Positions 19,430-32,253 of a stretch of DNA of 64,000 nucleotides are shown here, one piece after another. The translations under genes were made by a program, and so were the position numbers. The DNA comes from Parapristionchus giblindavisi. Lineage: Eukaryota; Nematoda; Chromadorea; Rhabditida; Diplogasteridae. The notes below the pieces were generated by a model. It saw only the letters and a list, made by a program, of their open reading frames with translations. It had not been told where the DNA came from and searched no databases. The stretch's first letter is position 1, and every line of letters begins with the position of its first letter. The DNA is taken from positions 62,001-126,000 of the forward strand of contig CALSFV010000001.1 of assembly GCA_943737045.1 (NCBI GenBank), written 5' to 3'.

Positions 19430-22160
19430 TTGGTCGATTTAGAAAAATCGTTATTTTTCGCAAAAATTGTAATCTTTCACAAAAAAATGAGCATTATATA
19501 GTGGGTCAACCCTGAAAATGCGCCGTATATCACGGATCTCCTGTAAGAATGAAAGAAGCCAACCGACAGTTTTAAATTTTATATCACCGATTTGGATGAA
19601 ACTTATTTGATTAATCGTAATGAGGGAAATGAGAAGGCTTAGGCACTTGATTTCGCCAAATTTGCATTTCTATCGATTTTTTGATCTACCACTTCGGGGA
19701 GCCATATCTCACTCAAATTTTGACCTAAAGCAAAATTTTTTTTCTTTTCAATCGACTCGAAATGAACTAATCTTGAAGTTACTATGCGGAATGTATGGGC
19801 GAAAACGCCATCTTCTACCTGTTTTCTTCGAAAAACTGATTTTTTTCAGTACATTATGCTAATTTTCTCAAAATGTTTCAACAAAGGGTACGATTTTTAT
19901 TCGCGATTCTGATTCCCCATCCCCGAATTGAGGTAAGCATATATTTCATAATCCGTAACTCACGACAAGCCATATCGATCCTCAGAGTGGACCCGGACTT
20001 TGTGGACCCGGAATTCCCAATTATGGTATACCAATCGAAAGATCTCGGGGGGCGCCCGTTTCGGCAACGAGTTATAAATCGGTTGGGAGAAGGCCTATGG
20101 AAACAAAAGTTGCACCATTGTTATCAGTGTGGTGTACGGTATGGTGATACCGTAACCGTCGGGAATCGTGAACTGATTTTTTAGTCGACCCATGACCGGG
20201 GTTCATGGTTGAAAATGGCCGAAGTCGAAAAATTCATGATATTCCGAGACCAAATACTAGTTGCCATAATATCAATAGTGAGCCAACTTTTATCTTTATG
20301 GTTACCGTAACCCGAACTACCGTAATCAAACCGGGATTTGAAGCGCATTTGGCCATATTATTGCAGGTTACGGTAGCTAGATTACGGTAGTACGGGTTAC
20401 GGTATCCATAAAGATAAAAGTTGGCTCACTATTGATATAATTGCAACTAGTATTTGATCTCGGGTCATCATGAATTTTTCGACTTTGGCCATTTTCAACG
20501 ATGAACCCCGTCATGGGTCGACTAAAAAATCAGTTCACGATTCCCGACGGTTACGGTATCACCATACCGTACACCACACTGATAACAATGGTACAACTTT
20601 TGTTTCCATAGACCATCTCCTAACCGATTTATAACTCGTTGCCGAAACGGGCGCCCCCCCCCCCCAAGATCTCGACGAGCTCTATAAAAATTACTTAACA
20701 GTAAAAGTCATGAAAGTTGACCGATTTCAAGATATGCTTGAAAATCCGTTTTTGCACTACCAAATTGCTGTGCAATGCAATCGATTCGCAAAGGAACGTT
20801 CTTTGCTTTCTCCTTTGTGTTTTTTGCACTCTTTCCTCCTTCCCTGACACCCTCTTCCCCTCTCTTTGCATGCAGTCAGTGCTCTTCCAGCTTCATTCGA
20901 CACTCGAATCTCCTCCAGCACATCGACAACGGGGGAGCACAATATCAGTCCCGAGAAGATATCTCAGTACGATTTCGCCCTCGGTCTCTACAAGCGAAAG
21001 CTCGAGGAAGTGCAGCAAGGAGTAGGAATCTATCTTCTCGTTGAGTCTTTCAAGGAGTACCAGCAAGCTGCTGATCATCCCAAGCCGATGGGATGGGCAC
21101 TGATGATCACGAAGAAAGGAGGTAAGTACAACCAGAAGGCTGGATGATATGCTCATGGATTTGGTGGAGGAAGAGATTCAGACCGAGGAGGAGGTCGATG
21201 TGGAAGAGGATAATAGAGAGAGAGGGGGGAAGAGATAATCACTGCTGAGGCTATCTATAATTTCGTTCACAGTGATCTCAAGGAGTATTTCAATGATCCG
21301 GATATTTTTTTCGATCATTCCGATTCCGATATCGGAAATATCGATGAGTAGTTTCGTATTTCAGAATGCGTATTTGCAATAATGAATATCTCAGATAAAC
21401 CTTTTTGCTGTTTTATTTGTTACCCTTTCCTATAATATTATTAGAAAATAATGTTAAAAACACAAACTGGAGAAAGCAAAGAACGTTTTTGGTAGTGCAA
21501 AAACGGATTTTCAAGCATATCTTGAAAACGGTCAACTTTCATGACTTTTACTGTTAGGTCATTTTTATAGAGCTCATCGAGATCTTTCGATTGGTATACC
21601 ATAATTGGGAATTTGCATGACAATGAGGAGAGGTGATATAAGAAATGCATTTTTGAATAAAAATAACGAAAAGTCCGGGTTTACTCTGAGGATCGATATG
21701 GCTTGTCGTGAGTTATGAATTATGGAATATGTGCTTACCTCAATTCGAGGATGGAGAATCAGAATCGCGAATTAAAATCGTACCCTTTGTTGAAAAGTTT
21801 TGAGAAAATTAGCCTAATGTACTGAAAAAATCAGTTTTTCGAAGAAAACAGGTAGAAGATGGCGTTTTCGCCCATACATTCCGCATAGTAACTTCAAGAT
21901 TAGTTCATTTCGAGTCGATTGAAAAAAACATTTTTTGCTTTAGGTCAAAATTTGAGTGAGATATGGCTCCCCGAAGTGGTAGATCAAAAAATCGATAAAA
22001 ATGCAAATTTAGCGAAATCAAGTACTTCGGCCTTCTCATTTCCCTAATAACGATTAATCAAACAAGTATCATCCAAATCGGTGAGATAAAATTTAAAACT
22101 GTCGGGAAAAGGTCTCATTTTCCTACGTTTCTACAGGAGATCCGTGATATAGTGGGTCAT
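19430..22160. mobile_element. Nested foldback within the left arm
   Basis: Sequence from about 19,430 to 20,040 recurs inverted at about 21,570-22,160 (shared CGACAGTTTTAAATTTTAT, CATTTCGAGTCGATTGAAAA, GGCTTGTCGTGAGTTA). A further palindrome, 20,046-20,662, lies inside it around TACCGTAACC sequence. The mirror of the whole nest is at about 28,770-31,510. Its centre carries the unknown ORF at 20,891-21,121. Confidence 0.75.
20891..21121 (+). CDS. Spliced ORF of unknown origin (left arm)
   Basis: Exon-like open frame with acceptor TCTTCCAG before 20,891 and donor GTAAGT after 21,121. It translates to ...HNISPEKISQYDFALGLYKRKLEEVQQGVGIYLL... and ...HPKPMGWALMITKKGG. The composition is that of a real soluble, partly helical protein. 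Downstream, acidic frames (VEEEIQTEEEVDVEEDN, then HSDLKEYFNDPDIFFDHSDS ending in a stop at about 21,350) suggest a C-terminus broken by frameshifts. I recognise no family. A mirror copy lies at 29,816-30,047 in the right arm. It may be a degenerate transposon gene or captured host sequence. Confidence 0.4.
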
Positions 22161-22460
22161 TCCTCACACTGTGAGGGTATGAAAATGTATGATAATATCG
22201 CGCCCTAAATCTCCTTGTTCCCATTTCTTTAATGTTACTTTTAATCATTCAAAATAATCACATAAACGCAAATTGTGGTTGAACGTGGAAAGCTACAGTA
22301 TTCTGTAGATAGTATTCTGGCTGAATGCAGAATAAAGCTCAGACATACGCTTACATGTCGGCGCCCATGTATAAGACAAATCGTAGTCATTTTACAGTAT
22401 ACCGTAACCCTGATCGTTGACCCTCTACCGTAACCCTGATCTTTGATCCTCTACCGTAAC

Positions 22461-22651
22461 CATACATGGGCGGAGTACCTGGAGCTCGATTCTACAGGGG
22501 GCATCCGACCGAAAAATGGTCAATTTTACAGGGGGCTTTCACTTTTTTTCTAAAAAAATTCACCTAAACGTCATTTTTATAAGGGGCATTCCACAAATTT
22601 TCGAAAAGCCTTAATTTTACAGGGGGCACCCCCATGTCGGCGCCCATGTGT
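22461..22651 (+). mobile_element. MITE family 4 copy (left arm)
   Basis: CATACATGGGCGGAGTACC at the start and GGCGCCCATGTGTG at the end, like the copy at 11,134-11,325. It is embedded in a cluster of TACCGTAACC-type repeats separated by TGATC(T/G)TTGA spacers (22,400-22,790). Confidence 0.7.
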
Positions 22652-23921
22652 GACCGTAACCCTGATCGTTGACCCTCTACCGTAACCCTGATCTTTGATC
22701 CTCTACCGTAACTCTTATGTTTATTCTTCTACAATAACCCTAGTCTTTGATCTTCTACCGTAACCCTTACTGATCTTTGATCTTTACCTGAGTCAGAGTG
22801 CACGCTACTGCGACCGTATCCTGTTCGAGCAGTGCGAGTCGACGGAAGACCGCCTTGAAGGCGTCCACGGGGCTTCGATTTGTGACTACAAATGACATAA
22901 TTGATAGTTGTTTTAAGACAAATTTCTCTCTTGTGCGATCAATGACATTAGCAAAATGGGAGCACGCCGTCACGTAAACCAGCGTTATATTGCGCCTACG
23001 TACACATATCCACGTCCATTTTGGAGCATACATTTCTGGTTTTCCTCATCGGATTGTTTTATATAGTTAGCCGATTTTCGAAATACAGTGGGTCAGTTTA
23101 GAAAAATCGTTATTTTTCGCTTAAATTGTAATCTTTCATATAAAAAATACCCTTATAGCATTATATGGTGGGTGGATCCTCACTTTGTGAGGGTATGCAA
23201 ATGTATGATTTTGGAATGTTTTAGGGCGAACTCGAAAACGGAGATTGGTATACGGTAAGAGGTTATAGTAACCATCAATCAAAAATGGTTGATAACCGTA
23301 ATCTTTTACAGTAATTTTATGACAATCAATAATCGGCTACCGTACCTTCTCCCCACTATGCTATGGTGCTCGCATTCCAATACTGCTCTCATTCGACATA
23401 ACATCGTTGATCGTACTTCCACCTGAGAGCAATCGATAATCAGACAATAATTGACGAAAAAAATATTAATCGGGTTCCCTAGAACTGAAAGCCGTCATTT
23501 CTCTACTTCAATTTATGTCCTAAAACCAGCTAAAAACGACACAGAAGCTGTTCGGCCATGTCCTCTTTCTTTCATGTTTCAACATAATCAAAATACGTGT
23601 CCACACAATATTTACACAAATGTGTAATCAAGAATAAAGGAACAAGTAATCCCTACGGTGGCATTCACATTTCCAAAAAAACCATCACATGCATGCATTT
23701 TCGAGCATCCATATTGTGGGTACGGCTCAGTTTATCATTTTGGTTGGCTTATAAAAAACGGGTGAATTTACCGATTTTGGTTACAAAAAGAGCGAACAAT
23801 GAACAATTTTTGGGAAATACTGCAAGCCTCCAAACTTGGGTGACTTCTGCCTATTACAATCAATACTTTGGACCCACAGTAGTCAATCGTTAATTGATAA
23901 TTAATCGGTAATTGGACTGAC

Positions 23922-24983
23922 CTTCATCATATCCATGATGAAGCTGCCCGTGCCGTGTTTGGCCCAAATTTGGACGACTGGGGGGTGGCCGAACCAGAAG
24001 CCATACGTATACCTGGAACAATAAAACCATCACTATATCGATTTTGAATGGATTTACAGCAAAAATTAACTTAAAACAGATTCATGTAATCGTAAATTAG
24101 TCAATATTTTTATTATTTAAGAAATATACTGTAACGATCGATTGAAAGCACAAAACTACAATCGTAAATTATTCGATATATCGATTTTTAGTACACATTC
24201 TGTCACCGTACAACAGATAGTATAACGATTTTAATAGATTTTTGTAATTATTGATTGCCAACTGACCGGTAGACCTTATCTCCAGATTGTTTGGTATTCT
24301 TCGGTTGAGGTGCACTGAAGTCATGATGTGGGTAGCACATCTCGATTTCCTTCTGTTCATCTTTCTTCTTCTGGAATAAGAACCGGTTAACATCACATTA
24401 TAAACTAATCATAACAGGAAAAGAGTGGGTTCTGTTCGTTGCCCAATGATTTATTTATTGTTTCAACATAAGTTCCAAGCATTGTAAACAGGAAGCATGT
24501 GTAATAACTTTAAAGGAACTCCGCGAGCGCATCTACTCTACGCTCTTGCAATCTTGCAACGCTCTCTCATAGACAAAAGCAAGGGAGAACTGCCAGAACG
24601 GATGGTTTCACAATAGCTCGGAATACGCGTGTAAACAAAACAAGACTTCCTGTTAATAACGTATAAGCAACCCAGCATGACACCCTCCACTCCTGTTTAG
24701 CCTCTCAGACGACAAGGAATTTAATAAATTGTACGTTAAAAAACGAAATATTGGTACACGCACATTAAAGCTAACACTATAAAATATTAATCAAATTAAA
24801 TCAATAATTGTGCCTTATGGTATATGTAAAACAACATGATAAATAGACGCTCACTTCCTCCGTTAGACGGCTGCCATGTTTGATTCCGCCGGACACAAAG
24901 TTGACTGGTCCAGTAAAGTTTGGCTTTCTGTGTCGTCGATCACGACGACTTCCATCGGCGAGGTCCTCGTCGTGCACACATAC
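23922..24983 (-). CDS. TFIP11/STIP-1-like gene fragment, left arm copy
   Basis: Mirror image of 25,882-26,936. Exons 24,855-24,983, 24,267-24,370 and 23,922-24,012 have the same splice sites and phases. One visible difference is FGH in place of FGR in the third exon. See the right-arm entry for the domain argument. Confidence 0.45.
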
Positions 24984-25396
24984 CTTAAATAGGAATTTAT
25001 GTATCAATTATAATCATTCTTAATTTAATTATTTAAAGATACAGAAGAACTGAGCGAAAAGAATTCAAGAACAGAATCACATTCGTTACAAATTGCATTG
25101 CACTTTCTATCTAAGTTTTTCTATCTATCTAAGTTCTATCTATTTCATTATAACAATGAGGCTCGTGGCATTGAAATATACGTACCATAAATGGATTTAC
25201 TCTATGGAGTGGCAACGGCATCGAGGATTGAGCGTGCTTTCCAAGTTTCGGTCATGGATCGAGAACGATTCCTTGCTGTCTCTGTCCTCCGTTCTAGAAG
25301 ACGGAAAGCACTTAACATAAAATGAAAATCGAGAAGTATCAAACAGAACGTAGATAATCAAAAGCAAATTACAAAAAATACGAAAAAAACGACCGT

Positions 25397-25468
25397 AACT
25401 CACGACTGTGTTTTAGTTTTAGTTTGACGTTTTTGACTACAGAATGAAGTAATTGCTATCATGAACTG
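25397..25468. other. 72-bp unique centre of the 15.6-kb foldback
   Basis: Non-palindromic spacer (starting AACTCACGACTGTG) between the two arms, whose innermost sequence is ...AAAACGACCGT and ACGGTCGTTTT.... Loops this short between arms of 7.8 kb are expected to be unstable, so the structure may be recent or under-represented in reads. Confidence 0.85.
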
Positions 25469-25881
25469 ACGGTCGTTTTTTTCGTATTTTTTGTAATTTG
25501 CTTTTGATTATCTACGTTCTGTTTGATACTTCTCGATTTTCATTTTATGTTAAGTGCTTTCCGTCTTCTAGAACGGAGGACAGAGACAGCAAGGAATCGT
25601 TCTCGATCCATGACCGAAACTTGGAAAGCACGCTCAATCCTCGATGCCGTTGCCACTCCATAGAGTAAATCCATTTATGGTACGTATATTTCAATGCCAC
25701 GAGCCTCATTGTTATAATGAAATAGATAGAACTTAGATAGATAGAAAAACTTAGATAGAAAGTTCAATGCAATTTGTAACGAATGTGATTCTGTTCTTGA
25801 ATTCTTTTCGCTCAGTTCTTCTGTATCTTTAAATAATTAAATTAAGAATGATTATAATTGATACATAAATTCCTATTTAAG

Positions 25882-26936
25882 GTATGTGTGCACGACGAGG
25901 ACCTCGCCGATGGAAGTCGTCGTGATCGACGACACAGAAAGCCAAACTTTACTGGACCAGTCAACTTTGTGTCCGGCGGAATCAAACATGGCAGCCGTCT
26001 AACGGAGGAAGTGAGCGTCTATTTATCATGTTGTTTTACATATACCATAAGGCACAATTATTGATTTAATTTGATTAATATTTTATAGTTTTAGCTTTAA
26101 TGTGCAATATTTCGTTTTTTAACGTACAATTTATTAAATTCCTTGTCGTCTGAGAGGCTAAACAGGAGTGGAGGGTGTCATGCTGGGTTGCTTATACGTT
26201 ATTAACAGGAAGTCTTGTTTTGTTTACACGCGTATTCCGAGCTATTGTGAAACCATCCGTTCTGGCAGTTCTCCCTTGCTTTTGTCTATGAGAGAGCGTT
26301 GCAAGATTGCAAGAGCGTAGAGTAGATGCGCTCGCGGAGTTCCTTTAAAGTTATTACACATGCTTCCTGTTTACAATGCTTGGAACTTATGTTGAAACAA
26401 TAAATAAATCATTGGGCAACGAACAGAACCCATTCTTTTCCTGTTATGATTAGTTTATAATGTGATGTTAACCGGTTCTTATTCCAGAAGAAGAAAGATG
26501 AACAGAAGGAAATCGAGATGTGCTACCCACATCATGACTTCAGTGCACCTCAACCGAAGAATACCAAACAATCTGGAGATAAGGTCTACCGGTCAGTTGG
26601 CAATCAATAATTACAAAAATCTATTAAAATCGTTATACTATCTGTTGTACGGTGACAGAATTTGTACTAAAAATCGATATATCGAATAATTTACGATTGT
26701 AGTTTTGTGCTTTCAATCGATCGTTACAGTATATTTCTTAAATAATAGAAATATTGACTAATTTACGATTACATGAATCTGTTTTAAGTTAATTTTTGCT
26801 GTAAATCCATTCAAAATCGATATAGTGATGGTTTTATTGTTCCAGGTATACGTATGGCTTCTGGTTCGGCCGCCCCCCAGTCGTCCAAATTTGGGCCAAA
26901 CACGGCACGGGCAGCTTCATCATGGATATGATGAAG
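25882..26936 (+). CDS. TFIP11/STIP-1-like gene fragment, right arm copy
   Basis: Three exons join in one frame: 25,882-26,010 (43 codons, phase 0 to 0), 26,488-26,591 (phase 2 out) and 26,846-26,936 (phase 0 out). Exon 1 contains GPVNFVSGGIKHG, which resembles the conserved PVNF(I/V)S(A/G)G(L/I)K motif of tuftelin-interacting protein 11 (STIP-1 in nematodes), a spliceosome disassembly factor. Exon 3 ends IWAKHGTGSFIMDMMK, resembling the W..HTKGIG..L..KM start of the G-patch. Closer to the centre (about 25,560-25,660) the frame FSIHDRNLESTLNP resembles the N-terminal F.(I/V).D..LEN.(F/L)NP motif, but its splice to exon 1 was not resolved. Later TFIP11 regions were not identified. The fragment is duplicated in mirror image, head to head, so it looks captured and not a working gene. 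Confidence 0.5.
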
Positions 26937-27435
26937 GTCAGTCCAATTACCGATTAATTATCAATTATCGATTGACTACTGTGGGTCCAAAGTATTGATT
27001 GTAATAGGCAGAAGTCACCCAAGTTTGGAGGCTTGCAGTATTTCCCAAAAATTGTTCATTGTTCGCTCTTTTTGTAACCAAAATCGGTAAATTCACCCGT
27101 TTTTTATAAGCCAACCAAAATGATAAACTGAGCCGTACCCACAATATGGATGCTCGAAAATGCATGCATGTGATGGTTTTTTTGGAAATGTGAATGCCAC
27201 CGTAGGGATTACTTGTTCCTTTATTCTTGATTACACATTTGTGTAAATATTGTGTGGACACGTATTTTGATTATGTTGAAACATGAAAGAAAGAGGACAT
27301 GGCCGAACAGCTTCTGTGTCGTTTTTAGCTGGTTTTAGGACATAAATTGAAGTAGAGAAATGACGGCTTTCAGTTCTAGGGAACCCGATTAATATTTTTT
27401 TCGTCAATTATTGTCTGATTATCGATTGCTCTCAG

Positions 27436-28071
27436 GTGGAAGTACGATCAACGATGTTATGTCGAATGAGAGCAGTATTGGAATGCGAGCACCATAGCAT
27501 AGTGGGGAGAAGGTACGGTAGCCGATTATTGATTGTCATAAAATTACTGTAAAAGATTACGGTTATCAACCATTTTTGATTGATGGTTACTATAACCTCT
27601 TACCGTATACCAATCTCCGTTTTCGAGTTCGCCCTAAAACATTCCAAAATCATACATTTGCATACCCTCACAAAGTGAGGATCCACCCACCATATAATGC
27701 TATAAGGGTATTTTTTATATGAAAGATTACAATTTAAGCGAAAAATAACGATTTTTCTAAACTGACCCACTGTATTTCGAAAATCGGCCAACTATATAAA
27801 ACAATCCGATGAGGAAAACCAGAAATGTATGCTCCAAAATGGACGTGGATATGTGTACGTAGGCGCAATATAACGCTGGTTTACGTGACGGCGTGCTCCC
27901 ATTTTGCTAATGTCATTGATCGCACAAGAGAGAAATTTGTCTTAAAACAACTATCAATTATGTCATTTGTAGTCACAAATCGAAGCCCCGTGGACGCCTT
28001 CAAGGCGGTCTTCCGTCGACTCGCACTGCTCGAACAGGATACGGTCGCAGTAACGTGCACTCTGACTCAGG
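27436..28071 (+). other. Further exon-like frames in right arm
   Basis: The piece 27,436-27,511 (VEVRSTMLCRMRAVLECEHHS) has acceptor CTCAG and donor GTACGG. The piece 27,972-28,070 has acceptor TTTGTAG and donor GTAAAG and reads NRSPVDAFKAVFRRLALLEQ in its best frame. Their phases do not join cleanly in that frame and neither matches a TFIP11 region I know. Mirror copies are at about 23,347-23,422 and 22,788-22,886. Confidence 0.3.
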
Positions 28072-28206
28072 TAAAGATCAAAGATCAGTAAGGGTTACGG
28101 TAGAAGATCAAAGACTAGGGTTATTGTAGAAGAATAAACATAAGAGTTACGGTAGAGGATCAAAGATCAGGGTTACGGTAGAGGGTCAACGATCAGGGTT
28201 ACGGTC

Positions 28207-28397
28207 ACACATGGGCGCCGACATGGGGGTGCCCCCTGTAAAATTAAGGCTTTTCGAAAATTTGTGGAATGCCCCTTATAAAAATGACGTTTAGGTGAAT
28301 TTTTTTAGAAAAAAAGTGAAAGCCCCCTGTAAAATTGACCATTTTTCGGTCGGATGCCCCCTGTAGAATCGAGCTCCAGGTACTCCGCCCATGTATG
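28207..28397 (-). mobile_element. MITE family 4 copy (right arm)
   Basis: Inverse of the copy at 22,461-22,651. The neighbouring TACCGTAACC-type repeat track has more units here (28,400-28,540) than in the left arm, one cause of the arm length difference. Confidence 0.7.
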
Positions 28398-29815
28398 GTT
28401 ACGGTAGAGGATCAAAGATCAGGGTTACGGTAGAGGGTCAACGATCAGGGTTACGGTAGAGGGTCAACTATCAGGGTTACGGTAGAGGGTCAAAGATCAG
28501 GGTTACGGTAGAGGGTCAAAGATCAGGGTTACCGTATACTGTAAAATGACTACGATTTGTCTTATACATGGGCGCCGACATGTAAGCGTATGTCTGAGCT
28601 TTATTCTGCATTCAGCCAGAATACTATCTACAGAATACTGTAGCTTTCCACGTTCAACCACAATTTGCGTTTATGTGATTATTTTGAATGATTAAAAGTA
28701 ACATTAAAGAAATGGGAACAAGGAGATTTAGGGCGCGATATTATCATACATTTTCATACCCTCACAGTGTGAGGAATGACCCACTATATCACGGATCTCC
28801 TGTAGAAACGTAGGAAAATGAGACCTTTTCCCGACAGTTTTAAATTTTATCTCACCGATTTGGATGATACTTGTTTGATTAATCGTTATTAGGGAAATGA
28901 GAAGGCCGAAGTACTTGATTTCGCCAAATTTGCATTTTTATCGATTTTTTGATCTACCACTTCGGGGAGCCATATCTCACTCAAATTTTGACCTAAAGCA
29001 AAAAATGTTTTTTTTCAATCGACTCGAAATGAACTAATCTTGAAGTTACTATGCGGAATGTATGGGCGAAAACGCCATCTTCTACCTGTTTTCTTCGAAA
29101 AACTGATTTTTTCAGTACATTAGGCTAATTTTCTCAAAACTTTTCAACAAAGGGTACGATTTTAATTCGCGATTCTGATTCTCCATCCTCGAATTGAGGT
29201 AAGCACATATTCCATAATTCATAACTCACGACAAGCCATATCGATCCTCAGAGTAAACCCGGACTTTTCGTTATTTTTATTCAAAAATGCATTTCTTATA
29301 TCACCTCTCCTCATTGTCATGCAAATTCCCAATTATGGTATACCAATCGAAAGATCTCGACGAGCTCTATAAAAATGACCTAACAGTAAAAGTCATGAAA
29401 GTTGACCGTTTTCAAGATATGCTTGAAAATCCGTTTTTGCACTACCAAAAACGTTCTTTGCTTTCTCCAGTTTGTGTTTTTAACATTATTTTCTAATAAT
29501 ATTATAGGAAAGGGTAACAAATAAAACAGCAAAAAGGTTTATCTGAGATATTCATTATTGCAAATACGCATTCTGAAATACGAAACTACTCATCGATATT
29601 TCCGATATCGGAATCGGAATGATCGAAAAAAATATCCGGATCATTGAAATACTCCTTGAGATCACTGTGAACGAAATTATAGATAGCCTCAGCAGTGATT
29701 ATCTCTTCCCCTCTCTCTCTCTATTATCCTCTTCCACATCGACCTCCTCCTCGGTCTGAATCTCTTCCTCCACCAAATCCATGAGCATATCATCCAGCCT
29801 TCTGGTTGTACTTAC

Positions 29816-30047
29816 CTCCTTTCTTCGTGATCATCAGTGCCCATCCCATCGGCTTGGGATGATCAGCAGCTTGCTGGTACTCCTTGAAAGACTCAACGAG
29901 AAGATAGATTCCTACTCCTTGCTGCACTTCCTCGAGCTTTCGCTTGTAGAGACCGAGGGCGAAATCGTACTGAGATATCTTCTCGGGACTGATATTGTGC
30001 TCCCCCGTTGTCGATGTGCTGGAGGAGATTCGAGTGTCGAATGAAGC
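29816..30047 (-). CDS. Spliced ORF of unknown origin (right arm)
   Basis: Mirror copy of 20,891-21,121 with the same acceptor, donor and translation. No residue difference is seen in the open frame. Confidence 0.4.
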
Positions 30048-31617
30048 TGGAAGAGCACTGACTGCATGCAAAGAGAGGGGAAGAGGGTGTCAGGGAAGGA
30101 GGAAAGAGTGCAAAAAACACAAAGGAGAAAGCAAAGAACGTTCCTTTGCGAATCGATTGCATTGCACAGCAATTTGGTAGTGCAAAAACGGATTTTCAAG
30201 CATATCTTGAAATCGGTCAACTTTCATGACTTTTACTGTTAAGTAATTTTTATAGAGCTCGTCGAGATCTTGGGGGGGGGCGCCCGTTTCGGCAACGAGT
30301 TATAAATCGGTTAGGAGATGGTCTATGGAAACAAAAGTTGTACCATTGTTATCAGTGTGGTGTACGGTACGGTGATACCGTAACCGTCGGGAATCGTGAA
30401 CTGATTTTTTAGTCGACCCATGACCGGGGTTCATCGTTGAAAATGGCCAAAGTCGAAAAATTCATGATGACCCGAGATCAAATACTAGTTGCAATTATAT
30501 CAATAGTGAGCCAACTTTTATCTTTATGGATACCGTAACCCGTACTACCGTAATCTAGCTACCGTAACCTGCAATAATATGGCCAAATGCGCTTCAAATC
30601 CCGGTTTGATTACGGTAGTTCGGGTTACGGTAACCATAAAGATAAAAGTTGGCTCACTATTGATATTATGGCAACTAGTATTTGGTCTCGGAATATCATG
30701 AATTTTTCGACTTCGGCCATTTTCAACCATGAACCCCGGTCATGGGTCGACTAAAAAATCAGTTCACGATTCCCGACGGTTACGGTATCACCATACCGTA
30801 CACCACACTGATAACAATGGTGCAACTTTTGTTTCCATAGGCCTTCTCCCAACCGATTTATAACTCGTTGCCGAAACGGGCGCCCCCCGAGATCTTTCGA
30901 TTGGTATACCATAATTGGGAATTCCGGGTCCACAAAGTCCGGGTCCACTCTGAGGATCGATATGGCTTGTCGTGAGTTACGGATTATGAAATATATGCTT
31001 ACCTCAATTCGGGGATGGGGAATCAGAATCGCGAATAAAAATCGTACCCTTTGTTGAAACATTTTGAGAAAATTAGCATAATGTACTGAAAAAAATCAGT
31101 TTTTCGAAGAAAACAGGTAGAAGATGGCGTTTTCGCCCATACATTCCGCATAGTAACTTCAAGATTAGTTCATTTCGAGTCGATTGAAAAGAAAAAAAAT
31201 TTTGCTTTAGGTCAAAATTTGAGTGAGATATGGCTCCCCGAAGTGGTAGATCAAAAAATCGATAGAAATGCAAATTTGGCGAAATCAAGTGCCTAAGCCT
31301 TCTCATTTCCCTCATTACGATTAATCAAATAAGTTTCATCCAAATCGGTGAAATAAAATTTAAAACTGTCGGTTGGCTTCTTTCATTCTTACAGGAGATC
31401 CGTGATATACGGCGCATTTTCAGGGTTGACCCACTATATAATGCTCATTTTTTTGTGAAAGATTACAATTTTTGCGAAAAATAACGATTTTTCTAAATCG
31501 ACCAACTATATAAAAACAATTCGGTGAGGGCACCAAAAATGTATGGATATTATAATGAAGAACGTGGGATCAACGATGTGGAATTCTATTCTCTATCAGA
31601 TTCGCGAGGCTGAAAGT

Positions 31618-31866
31618 GTCACCCATATAGCTCAGCGGTTAGTAGTCAGTGCTAGTAACCGTGCCACGCGAGTTCGATTCCCGTTTGCAATTTTCAATAT
31701 ATTTTATTTCAAATATTAAAAATCGTTCATTCCCTGGTGTTTCATTGGTACATCAACGAACTTTGAGCTTGGATTCTGAAACATTGTTTTTGTATTCTGG
31801 AAGATGTGATCTTTAACCTGACCAGTTTAGTTACGAAAAAATTCGAGGGTTCCCTTCTTTAAGCGA
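31618..31866 (+). repeat. SINE-like repeat with tRNA-derived head (right arm copy)
   Basis: Head 31,618-31,690: GTCACCCATATAGCTCAGCG, A-box TAGCTCAGCGGTTAG, B-box GAGTTCGATTCC. The 3' side GTTTGCA does not pair with GTCACCC, so no cloverleaf forms. The tail ends CCCTTCTTTAAG. Confidence 0.7.
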
Positions 31867-31927
31867 GTGTACTTGATTGAAATATCGATTAGTTGGCTAC
31901 AGTAATCAAACGTTTTTTTCGTTTCAG

Positions 31928-32036
31928 GACCAGCCGGTCATCACGGCCGCCCACCAGACATAAGTCCGCGACTTCAACGTTCAATGAAGCGAGCTCGCCG
32001 TTCAAATGCACCCTTGTACAGTATAATATTTTATTG
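31928..32036 (+). other. Terminal exon-like piece (right arm)
   Basis: Acceptor TCGTTTCAG is followed by an open frame GPAGHHGRPPDISPRLQRSM and KRARRSNAPLYSII, ending in TGA at 32,036. The basic run is NLS-like. GC-rich against its surroundings, it looks like a last exon of a host gene. Its source and its link to the TFIP11-like exons in the same arm are unknown. Confidence 0.35.
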
Positions 32037-32253
32037 ATCTCCACCTTGTCTGTCCTACTTCACACTTACTTGATTACTACCTTAGTCACGATTGGATGTT
32101 GTCTTACTGTATCATATATTATTGATTTTTTATCATCCCATACTTCTATTTCATCCCTACCATCTCTCCACTCTTTCCTGCTCACGTAGACCACGTGCAA
32201 TATCTCTACGCTAAATTGTTGCCTTTTAGATTTTAATCATTAATAGTAGTCAA

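Noticed and set aside
22400..22790. TACCGTAACCCTGATC repeats as possible telomeric sequence
   Set aside because: The unit does not match the nematode TTAGGC telomere repeat and the motif is scattered at many internal places.
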